A DNA stretch of 64,000 bases, taken from contig JAKSZU010000006.1 of assembly GCA_026018925.1 (NCBI GenBank), forward strand, positions 194,538,949 through 194,602,948. Reading direction: 5' to 3'. This stretch comes from Tupaia tana. Lineage: Eukaryota > Chordata > Mammalia > Scandentia > Tupaiidae. Positions 53,762 through 62,914 of this stretch are shown here, in pieces. Made by a program: the position numbers and the translations under genes. The notes beneath the pieces are model-generated. The model was not told the DNA's origin, did no database searches, and was given only the letters and a program-made list of their open reading frames with translations. The first letter of the stretch is position 1. Each line of letters starts with the position of its first letter.

Positions 53762-54913
53762 GAAATAAGACTCCCAAAGAACAGGCAGTAATCCTCAGAA
53801 TAGACAAGTGGGATTACATCAGATTAAGAAGTTTCTGCACAGCAAAGGACACAATAATTAGTGTGAATTGACAACTCTCAGAATGGGAGAATGTTTTTGT
53901 AAACTATGCCTCACATAAGAGATTGATAACCAGAATACACAGGGAACTCAAGTACCTTACCTGAAAAAAAAAAATAAAAAAAGATTAACCCAATTAAAAG
54001 ATGGGAAAATGAGCTGAACAACAACAACAACAAAAACTCTCTAAGGAAGTCATACAAACGGCCAAAAAGCATATTAAGAAATGCTCAACATAAGGGAGAT
54101 ACAGATTAAAATCACAAGATACCACCTAACCCCTTTCAGAATGACAAAGATTAAAAATACAAAAAATGGTAAATGTTGGCAGGGTTGTAGTGAAAGGGGA
54201 ACTCTCCTACAGTCTTGGTGGGGATGTAAATTGGTCCAGCCACTGTGGAAAACAATATGGAGGTTCCTCAAGACCTACAAATAGAATTACCATATGATCC
54301 AGCAATTCCACTCCTGGGTATCTACTCAAAGGACAGGAGATTGCTCAGTCAGAAAAACACTTGCACATCAATGTTTATTGCAACATTATTCACAGTTGTT
54401 AAGACATAGAACCAACCCAAATGTCCATGAACAGATGAATGGATTGAAAAAGTGTGGCACATACACTCTATGGAATAATATTCAAGCATAAAAATCAAGA
54501 CCCTTGCATTTGATAGAAAGTGGTTGAATATGGAAGATTTATTGCTGAGTGAAGCAAGTCAGGCTATGAAAGAGATATTGTATGTCTCCACTTAATATAT
54601 ACCAACTGTCTGCACTCTATGGTAGAGACTGAGAGATTGGAGAACATAAAAGCATTGAAAATAGTTATGGACACTGGATACAGTGTGGAAGGAAGGTGGG
54701 AGAGGGGAAGAGTATAGGGAAGGAAATTAGGTGGAAAAAAATAGCGAGGCAAGTCATTTATGGGATATGCTAATGGTTTATTATCTGTTGATGAAAATGT
54801 GTATAGTATTCTCAACTGGACAGATCTAATTGTATTTCATGATGGGTAAATTCTCTTTACAAGCCAAATTATGTATAGCAATTGAATGTATAAAATAATA
54901 ATAATAAATAAAA
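53762..54913 (+). mobile_element. 5'-truncated L1 with ORF2 C-terminal remnant
   Basis: Open at its start with [17 protein letters not shown] (about 53798-53848), matching the cysteine-containing C-terminal part of L1 ORF2 before a stop. Then follow GGAAAACAATATGGAGGTTC, CCAGCAATTCCACTCCTGGG, CCCAAATGTCCATGAACAG and a 3' UTR ending in AATAATAATAAATAAAAA. Flanked by AAGGAGACTTTG (53750-53761 and 54914-54925). About 1.15 kb of a much longer source; not mobile. Confidence 0.95.
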
Positions 54914-54925
54914 AAGGAGACTTTG

Positions 54926-56964
54926 TGATGTGAACCCAGGACTTTCCCAAGTGGCTCTAACATAGAAGGGCATTGTGTTACTTTTGTACCACTGGTTGCT
55001 CCAAAAATCAGTGTTTTTCTAATTAAATGTAAATAAGTTGCATATAAATTTGGTTGATCTACAGATTCTGACTCAATAGATCTGAAAGTGGGACTTGAGA
55101 GTATGCTTTTAAGAAGTTTCCAGGAGATATCAAAGCTGCTGGCCTGTGGAACGCATTTTGAGTAGCAAATCACCAGTATTGGAGAAGCTGCTGTGATGTG
55201 TGTGCTATGGAAAGTGAGTCAGAAAAAGTGGATTTTAAGAAGCATAACTATGAATTATGACAGAATTCTCCTTTGTCAACTCATCAGAAAACTGCTAAGG
55301 ATTTAAAATTGTCTTTCAATGTTTTTGTGGGTGAGACTTTCATTTGGAGTAGTCCAGAGGCCATTTGGGATTATAGAGTTTCAGTTGTCAAATTCTGAAT
55401 GGGAGACTGAGAGGAACTCAATGAATTCCTGATAGAGCCTTCTGCCCTATCTCCTAGTTTCAAATAGTTCAGGGGGAAAATAAAGTACATTTCTTACCTA
55501 ATTTCAAATAGTTTTAGAGGAAACAAAAAGTAAATTCTCTGTGTAGCACATCATCTGGGCTAGTTTCTTAATGCTTGTCTGTTTTATTTGCGCCAATTAC
55601 AAGCAACAGCTGTTTTGAAGAGATGGTGGTCGTTAGGAAGTAACACAGCTGTGTGATTTAGATGAGATAACAGTTGTACAGCCAAGATAAGGCATCGTTG
55701 GAATGCAAACTGCCATAAGCCTGATTTAAAGCACAGATCCAAGGAGAAGAAACTCAAACCCAAATCAACTAAAATAACAACTCACCCAACAGGAAAAACA
55801 AAACAAAATTTCAACCCAGAGATGTTTAGCCCCAATGTTGAGTTTTCTTAGACTATTTTAAAAACAAGGTTTGGACTAAAAATTGATTTCAATTACCTCA
55901 GTTGTTCTATAATGCCCAGACTTATAAACTTTTACTTTGTATTTAAATATATACTCAAAATCAATCCTCTTGTGGCTCATATAATTTGAGATGTCCAAAT
56001 CTTTAGGATTTATTCTGTGACAGAGAGGTAGATTTTCTGAAAACACCCAATAGTTAGTATGTGGAAAACTGTATTATCACAGTAAAAATATCATTTGCTC
56101 AATCTAGTGACTCAATAACCCAAGGAACTTTATATAACTAATAGTTTTTTCATGTATGAGTAGGACATCATTTTATTTCCATATTTCAATAGTGATGCAA
56201 TAGTTATAATATGTATAATTAATCATTACAATTAAATTCTGCCACTTAATGTTCCTTGTATACATTCCATAGTATTTTAGACCTAACACATTTTTATTAA
56301 TGCTAGTCCTCTTAGAACACATCATTTTTCTCATCCTTGAACACACAAAATCTACTCATTTTTCATAAACAATATTAAATAAGATTTCTCTGTGAAGTCT
56401 TTTGGATCCTTTCATCTGAAATGAATATATTCGTACCATGAACTCACATCACAGTTTAACTATACATTTATTATGCCACCTGTATCTTTCTTTTTAGAAT
56501 TACAATTACTAAACATTGGTTTTATATTCTTTTTAACCCATAAATCCATTGAAACCAAAATTCATATCTGATGCACCTTTATATTCTGGAGACCTGTTTT
56601 GTTTCAAGTAAGTGATGAACTAAAAAATAAGTGTTGGTAGAACTTTCCTTTTGGAGTTCTTAGAGGAGAGCTCTCACTTATTTAGTTTTGATCAAAGAAA
56701 GACCAGGATTTAAGAAAGATGATACCAGAGTAGTGACAGAGGATGAAAAATCTTACCCAGTCAAGAAGATTAGATATATTATTAGTCCTGAAATGTTCTG
56801 GTACAGGGCCTCAGGAGGAATAGGTCTCATTTTGCTGAAAGTCATTCATTGTTGTGCACCAAATTTAACACTGGCATAAGTAATTATAATACTGTATACA
56901 ATATGCTTAAAGGCATAACAGAGTACTATGTGATTGCAGAGGAGAGAAAAAAAGTATTTTCAGT
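54926..56964. other. Long unassigned stretch, 2 kb
   Basis: No recognised repeat beyond the first 85 nt (host element of the L1). AT-rich, with no ORF showing coding character. 55380-55780 has mixed composition and might hold conserved non-coding sequence. Confidence 0.4.
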
Positions 56965-57065
56965 AGTGATGATAAAAGAAGGCTTCATTTAATTAACAAA
57001 TAGTTATTGAGTTCTATATTTCAGGTTCTTGACCTCTTGGAGTTTATGGTTTGATTGAGGAGATA
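56965..57065 (-). mobile_element. L2 3'-end fragment
   Basis: AACAAATAGTTATTGAGTTC, GACCTCTTGGAGTTTATGG and GATTGAGGAGATACATTGG follow antisense L2. Confidence 0.55.
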
Positions 57066-57082
57066 CATTGGTCAATATAATC

Positions 57083-57300
57083 ATACACATGGCCCAGTGG
57101 TAGTTCAACCCTCTGCAATGCTGGAGGCTATGTGAGAGATCAAAGTTTGGTTCTCAGGTGGACTTGCACATGGCAGGCATGCATGTGTACACATAATTCT
57201 AGCAGGCTGGAAAAGGCTGGGAGGAGGATCACAGCATTGAATCCTGTTGAGGGTGTTTGCTTTTCTCTCTAGAAAGACATAGATTTAAGACAATCAGATT
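57083..57300 (+). mobile_element. SINE C
   Basis: CACATGGCCCAGTGGTAG, AGTTTGGTTCTCAGG (B-box area), GGCAGGCATGCATGTGTAC, GGAGGATCACAGCATTGAAT and TTTTCTCTCTAGAAAG. Diverged; abuts the next SINE. Confidence 0.55.
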
Positions 57301-57555
57301 GGGCCAGTCGGTGGTACGGTGGTTAAGGTAGCTGGATCTCACATGGTTGTCTTCTGGGTTTGAGTTCCAGATCTGGTGTCTTGGCAGACCATACCAGGCT
57401 TGTGTGTGTGTATGCCCAAAATCCTGATAGGAGAATGTAGGAGAAGGAATTGTGGTGTGGCCATCTCTGTTGTGGGAGTATTTTCTCACTTTCCTCTCTT
57501 TGTCTCTCTCCGCCAAGTACATGCAACATACAGCAATCAATCAATCAATCAATCA
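57301..57555 (+). mobile_element. SINE A-old
   Basis: Sense: GGGCCAGTCGGTGGTACGGT, GGTTAAGGTAGCTGGATC, B box GGTTTGAGTTC, body AATCCTGATAGGAGAATG, end CATACAGCAATCAATC with an (AATC)n tail. Confidence 0.85.
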
Positions 57556-58437
57556 GTTGGTCAATTGATAAAAAAAGAAGCTAGCACTTAAAAACATAAT
57601 CAGATAAATAACTGTAAAATTACATCTATGTGAGAATTAATGAGACAATCGGTGTACAGTGTTTGACATACGGTCTAATGAATATCAGCTAGTCTAATGA
57701 TTAGCTTTTAATTTATAATAAATGGGGATGTTCCAAAGGTGTTTGAGCAAGAAAATGAAAATGATCAGAGATATGTTTTCTGACATTTAATCTAGAATTA
57801 ATTTACCAGAGGACTGAAGTGGAAAGTGATTAGAATGGGAAGATCTATCCACTCTCAAATACATATTACACTTAAACAAATTAAGCTATCTTTAGTGGGA
57901 AGAGAGAAATGGAAACATATATTTGAAATGTTACGGCAGTAGTATCAACACAGACTAGAGGGCAAAATGCTACAGGGACCTGGAGCATGGTGGGGTGGGA
58001 ACATAAATATGATGGCGATATTGAAAAAGCCTGGGGCTACAGCATTATGAGTAGGTTCATGTAGGGGATAATGAATTACCTTTGGGCTCAATAAGGTTGA
58101 AATGCTGAGATTCCTAGATGAAGACTCTCAAAAAGTGGTTAGGGCTAGAAACTTATATTTGGGAGTAACCTGCGTAGAGTTAAAGTTAAAACTGCTGGCA
58201 TGTGTAAAATTACCTTTGAAGGATGTAGAAGAAGGACAAAGATTTTTGAGAATCCCCAAATTTTGTGTTGGAGGGAAAAAAAAAAAAGATCTGAGAAAGA
58301 GAAGTAAAGTCAAAAAGGCAGAAGAACCATGAAAGAGCAGGGTTACTACATCCATGAGGACAGGAATTCTAGAGGAGAGCAGTTTCACATTCCTGGGAAA
58401 GCTTGAAGTGAATGGCAAGTAAAACTTGCTAGATTTG
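57556..58437 (-). mobile_element. L2-like tract
   Basis: From about 57740: GGACTGAAGTGGAAAGTGAT, GGAGCATGGTGGGGTGGG, CTTATATTTGGGAGTAACC and similar phrases recall the antisense body of the old repeat usually labelled L2. Frame 58102-58332 (+) and 58128-58454 (-) are chance ORFs within it. Confidence 0.45.
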
Positions 58438-58614
58438 GGGCCAGCAGGTGGCATGGTGGTTAAGGTGCTGGAATTCCCACATGACCGACCATGGTTCGAG
58501 TCCCGGACCTGGTGGCTTGCTTTCTCACTCTCCCTCTCTTTTTCTCTCTGTCTTTGGCAAAATTTATGTGAAAAATAATAATAACAATAACAAATAAATC
58601 ATTCTTTAAAAAAT
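58438..58614 (+). mobile_element. SINE B with intact CTCF-like head and TSD
   Basis: Sense: GGGGCCAGCAGGTGGCATGG, B box GGTTCGAGTCC, CTGGTGGCTTGCTTTCTC, CT-rich stretch, AATAATAATAACAATAAC tail. CCAGCAGGTGGC (58441-58452) is a full match to CCASYAGRKGGC. Flanked by ACTTGCTAGATTTG (58424-58437 and 58615-58628). Confidence 0.94.
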
Positions 58615-58628
58615 ACTTGCTAGATTTG

Positions 58629-58966
58629 ACTGCAGAAGATTTTTGATGATCATCACAAGGAGGATTTTAGAAGAGTTCTATGGACTAACCATAATACAAT
58701 TGTGAGAAATACTTGAGAAATGAACGCAGTGAGCACAAACTGTTTGAAGAGAATCTGGGTGACAAATTAGAGTAAGATAATAAAATCAGCCAGGTTAAAA
58801 GAGCTGCAAAGGTGAAGGAAATTTTTCTTGGAAGAGCTAGGATCTGTAATCAAGGTATGTAGGTATTTCGCATGCGTTGTTTTTATTACTTGGCTAGATT
58901 AAATAATCTGAAGCAATAAATTCATGAGATGAAACTGGTGTAAACACTTTCAAAACTTCACTGGTT
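58629..58966 (-). mobile_element. L2-like tract, continued
   Basis: GACTGCAGAAGATTTTTGAT and ACAAGGAGGATTTTAGAAG continue the repeat outside the inserted SINE. Weak. Confidence 0.35.
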
Positions 58967-59257
58967 GGACCAGCAGATGATATAATGGTTACATTACTGG
59001 ACTCCCACATGGCCAACTGAGGTTCAAGTCACAGACCTGGTGACTTCAAACTCATGCTGGGCACATGTGCTTGTGTGCCCCCAAAAGATCCCAAGAGGAG
59101 AATGGAGGAGAAGGGAAGAAGGGATTGCATCATGGCCATCTTCCTGGGGGAGGGAGGTGATTTCTTCCTTTTGTCTCTCTCTCTGTCTTTCCAGTGAGTG
59201 CACATGCCCTATAGCAAAAATCTCTAGAAAAAAAGAAAAGAAAAGAAAAGAAAAAGC
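58967..59257 (+). mobile_element. SINE A
   Basis: Sense: TTGGACCAGCAGATGATATA, B box GGTTCAAGTCA, body GAGAATGGAGGAGAAGGGAA with a small duplication (GAAGGGAAGAAGGGATTG), CCCTATAGCAAAAATCTC and an (AAAAG)n tail (59229-59255). TSD not clear. Confidence 0.88.
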
Positions 59258-59689
59258 TGTACTAGTTTTGAAAACTGATGCCATTTTGATTTGTTGCAGA
59301 CAAATGATATGACTACATTTCTAAGCTGTCAAAAATAGCCACAGAATGACAGACTAGGTTTCAGGTAGGGGCAAATTCTACCTGCTATATAAAAATGTTT
59401 CTAGGTAGCATACCTTGACTAGATAGAAAGCACTCATTCTGGGCTCTTGCTAATGGTAATAAAAAGGATAATAAAGGGTTTATAATGTTCCATTGGTATT
59501 CTAGATTGTTAACAATGAAAGGACCTGCAGCTATGTGCATTTCCAATTTTTATGTAATAACATGAGAACTATTGGCTCCTATTTATGGTTAGAGCTGGAA
59601 GCAATATCCTCCAAGGCTGGTAGAATGTACATTATAGATGATTGGTATATGGCTGTACTTATAATTTTATAAAATGTGTGTGTGTCTTT
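59258..59689. other. Unassigned non-coding stretch
   Basis: About 430 nt; nothing recognised. Confidence 0.45.
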
Positions 59690-60104
59690 GTCTGTAATTG
59701 CATTGTTAACAGAAATACTTGAAACTAGGTGATTTAGAAAGAAATAACAGTTTATAGATTCATATTTCTGGCTGCTAGAAAGTCTGAAAACGAAGGCCAG
59801 ACATGAGACAGTCTGCAATACAGCTGACAGAAGCACAGAGGAGGGCAGAGGTGTTCAGAGAGAGAGCAAGCTGTGGGCAGACTTCCTGTCTTTCACAGCA
59901 ATCAGCTCTCATGAGAACAAACTCCTTCTCACAAGAGCTAGAAATCGTTGGGTCTTGCAAGACGTCAATAATTCATTCATAAGCGTTGCTTCCATGATGC
60001 AATCATGGTGATCCAATCACCACCATCTAGGTCTCATCACCTCCTAACATCAAATTCCAAAATAGGGAACACTGGGGTATAAACCATTATTCAAACCATA
60101 GCAA

Positions 60105-60105
<1 letters not shown>
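59690..60105 (-). mobile_element. MaLR-type LTR
   Basis: GAAACTAGGTGATTTAGAAA, GAAATAACAGTTTATAGAT, AATCATGGTGATCCAATCAC, GGTCTCATCACCTCCTAAC and TTCAAACCATAGCAAC give an antisense MaLR LTR order. Confidence 0.65.

Positions 60106-60110
<5 letters not shown>

Positions 60111-60142
<32 letters not shown>
60111..60142. repeat. CA microsatellite
   Basis: CA units between the LTR and the DNA transposon relic. Confidence 0.9.
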
Positions 60143-60147
<5 letters not shown>

Positions 60148-60149
<2 letters not shown>

Positions 60150-60356
60150 AGTCATACACCACATAATGATGTTTTGATCAATGACAGATTGCATATCTGA
60201 CAGTGGTCCCCTAAGATTACACTATATAGCCTAGGGTATAGTAGGCTGTACCATCTTGGTTTATGTAAGCACATTCTATGATGTTTACACAATGACAAAA
60301 TTGCCTGACACTTTTCTCAGAACGTATCCTGTTAAGTGACACATACATAAGTGAAG
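60148..60356 (+). mobile_element. Non-autonomous DNA transposon relic, second copy
   Basis: ACAGTCATACACCACATAAT, GATGTTTTGATCAATGACAG, ATATAGCCTAGGGTATAGTA, TTTACACAATGACAAAATTG and TCTCAGAACGTATCCTG match 8436-8655 in the same orientation. Confidence 0.75.
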
Positions 60357-60369
60357 TATATATGTATAT

Positions 60370-60590
60370 ATAATAAGTACTAGTTATTAAGGGCTTACTA
60401 GATTGCAGGGGCTATGAAAGTAGAAATATCCCCTATAATCATTGTCCCAGCTTTGCAAGATAGAGAATATTCTTCTTCTTCTTTTTTTTTTTTTTAATAA
60501 AGGAAGTGTGAAATTTGGAAGTTAAGTATATTGTCCAAGGTCATCAGCTAGTGGGGGCTGCAGATGGAAACCAGACTCGGCTCTGCCCTT
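60370..60590 (-). mobile_element. MIR element
   Basis: GGGCTTACTAGATTGCAGGG, TGGAAGTTAAGTATATTGTC and CAAGGTCATCAGCTAGTGG follow antisense MIR; a T-run at 60482-60495 interrupts it. Confidence 0.7.
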
Positions 60591-60739
60591 CACATTTTTC
60601 CTCTTTTGCGATGTGTAAATGGGACAATCAGGGATGCTACATATTTTGTAAGGGATGGGGAAAAGCTATTACTACAAATTGCATCCAGAATTGCATTGAA
60701 TCAGTGAAGTGACCCAATTTTTCTTCCCCTTTCATGGGA

Positions 60740-60900
60740 CTAGTGGTAGAAGGCCAGAGTTGGAAGAGAACTTAAGGAATTTAATTTCTGGAAACTGAGA
60801 CTAGAGATTTGCTTAACATCACCCAGACTATTCATGACTAAGCCACAACTGCAGTCAAATCTGTGTCCAAGTCCTCAGTCTACTATCCTAGTAATACCTT
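60740..60900 (-). mobile_element. MIR fragment
   Basis: TTCTGGAAACTGAGACTAGA, GATTTGCTTAACATCACCC and CACAACTGCAGTCAAATC follow antisense MIR. Confidence 0.65.
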
Positions 60901-62244
60901 AACAAGTATGAAGAATGGTGAGTCTATGAATTTCTCAATGGTTTGTTTTCATCTTTGAAAAGGCTTCTTAACCTTCGGAGCAGAATCTCTTTGTAAACCT
61001 TGGGGGCTTTGAATTGATGTGGATTCTGTTACGCTAAAAAGTTTCCTCAGTAGAGCTTTGCCCATTATATTTTTTGACCGATATGTTCTTTTTCTTTTAC
61101 AAGCTGAAAGATACGAGGGCTCTAAGGTGTACGGTGTACGAGCTGTTGTTAAAGAATGATGGCATGTCCGAGTGATTTATATTGGCAATTTAATTGGAAA
61201 TGCTGCTATTAGCATAAAACACTTCACTTGATATGGGTTTTATGTTCCTATTAAATAAGAGAGAGTGAATCTCTACTCCTCATCAGCAGTATCATTCAAA
61301 AGGTGACCAGTATGCTTTCTTTTACAACATTATTTTATTAAAGTTGTATGAGTGGTAATGATCTTTGGGGTCATTTATGTTTATTTAGAATAAAGCCTTA
61401 AAACCTTGCAGAGAAGTTCCAGCATCTTCCAAAAACTAGCATTGGTCAGTTCTTATATAAAGCACTATTGCTCCGTCCACGGTGGCTAAACTTCAGAAAT
61501 AGATGCTGCAGCAGAGATAAATCACCACCTGGGATATTTCTCCCTTAAAGCAGGACAGTAATTGTAACAGGCTTGGTGCTTTAGTGAGTTTATTTTAAAC
61601 ATTCCTAAAAAAGGAGGGTTTGTAATTTTCCTTCAGATTACAAGTTGACATTTTGAAAAAAAAAAAAAGAAAGAAAAAGTAGCAGGGAATGCAGCACTTC
61701 TGTGTGGTGGCAGCTGGTAATTACCATAGTGTGAGTGGGGCTAGATATAACCCAGGCATTTTAAGAAACATGGCTGATTACAGTGCTTTAAGAGTAACTC
61801 AAATCGGGAATTTTGCTTTGTTAGGCAAATTGAACTGTCTTGCTTCACCGATCTCATCTCACTTTTTCTTTTGCTTCCCAACTAAGAGCCACCTTTCTGT
61901 CTTCAACTGCAAGGCTGTTCTTAGGAAGAGATATGTGTAAAACTCAAAACTGAAATAAAAAAAAAACAATAAATCTTTTAAAAGGACCAAGTATGAAACT
62001 GATTCTCACCATGACTATGCCTCTGTAAAGGTTCATGCTGCAATAGCATTTTGTATCATTTTAAGATCTTTACATTTTTAATTTTTGAGAAAGTGAAGGA
62101 ATCATTTTGTGACTGATATAAAAATTTTAAAAACCACACTGGCTAGACTGGGTTATGGGCCCTCCAAAGGAATTCAGATGGTGATGGGGGGAATTAGTCT
62201 CAACTATTAGAGAGGTAAGAATTGAAAGAAAAGGATGGTTTTCT
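60901..62244. other. Repeat-poor block; conserved non-coding candidate
   Basis: 1.3 kb with no interspersed repeat seen apart from an A-run (61656-61668). It keeps several CpGs (TTACGCTAAAAAG, GATACGAGGG, GTGTACGGTGTACG, CTCCGTCCACGG) and TAAT/ATTA-rich patches. That pattern fits long-constrained regulatory DNA, but conservation cannot be judged from one sequence. No ORF of note. Confidence 0.4.
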
Positions 62245-62504
62245 TTTTTTCAGAGAGAGATTTTTGCTATAGGGCACATGAGCCCTCCAGAGAGACAGAG
62301 AGAGACAGAGAGACAGAAAGTGAGAAATCACCCCCCAGGAGGGATGGCCACACCGCAATCCCTTTTCCTCCATTCTCTTCTTGGGATTTTGGTCATGCAC
62401 ACACATTACTTGGCCTGAGTTTCAATCCACCAGGTCCAGAACTCAAACTACCATCGACTATTTGGGAGTCCAACGACATAACCATTAAGTCATCTACTAG
62501 TCCC
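62245..62504 (-). mobile_element. SINE A with 19-bp TSD
   Basis: Antisense: AGAGAGATTTTTGCTATAGG, body, B-box complement GAACTCAAACT, end AGTCATCTACTAGTCCC. Flanked by AAGAAAAGGATGGTTTTCT (62226-62244) and AAGAAAAGGATGGTCTTCT (62505-62523). Confidence 0.93.
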
Positions 62505-62523
62505 AAGAAAAGGATGGTCTTCT

Positions 62524-62914
62524 ATAAAAATAAACTAGGAATATTATATTTTTAATTATAGTTATTAAATAGACACAATTCACTCTTTATATTCATGTAT
62601 AGTTCAGATACTCAGTTCTCAATGTTGTCATAAAAATAAATGTGTGTGTGTGTTTACTACTTTTAGTAGTAAACACATTTCTATTTTTAGTGATTTCTAT
62701 TGTTTCCTACCTAACTCAGACCAATATGACCCTACTTCGTACAGCTGTCACTGTCTCTTCAAACCTACATCTTCAATACATACTGTGTTGTCCTGTGCTA
62801 ATATAACATTAAGTTAGTGTTATGGGATGAACCGGGACTCTGGACTGTAAAGTTTCCTGGAGCGTAAGAAACTATATGGTCATTTATTTCTGAAGAAACT
62901 CTAAAAAAGCTGAC
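62524..62914. other. Unassigned gap with a small palindrome
   Basis: No gene. GTGTTTACTAC (62650-62660) and its exact complement GTAGTAAACAC (62666-62676) form an 11-bp hairpin with a 5-nt loop. Confidence 0.5.

Noticed and set aside
53563-53871. 102-codon frame starting with a leucine-rich segment that looks like a signal peptide
   Set aside because: The start is a CT-rich tract in host DNA; the end is the L1 ORF2 remnant. The TSD at 53750-53761 marks the junction of two unrelated pieces.
58102-58332. 76-codon lysine-rich frame
   Set aside because: Lies in an L2-like tract with an overlapping antisense frame; no domain.
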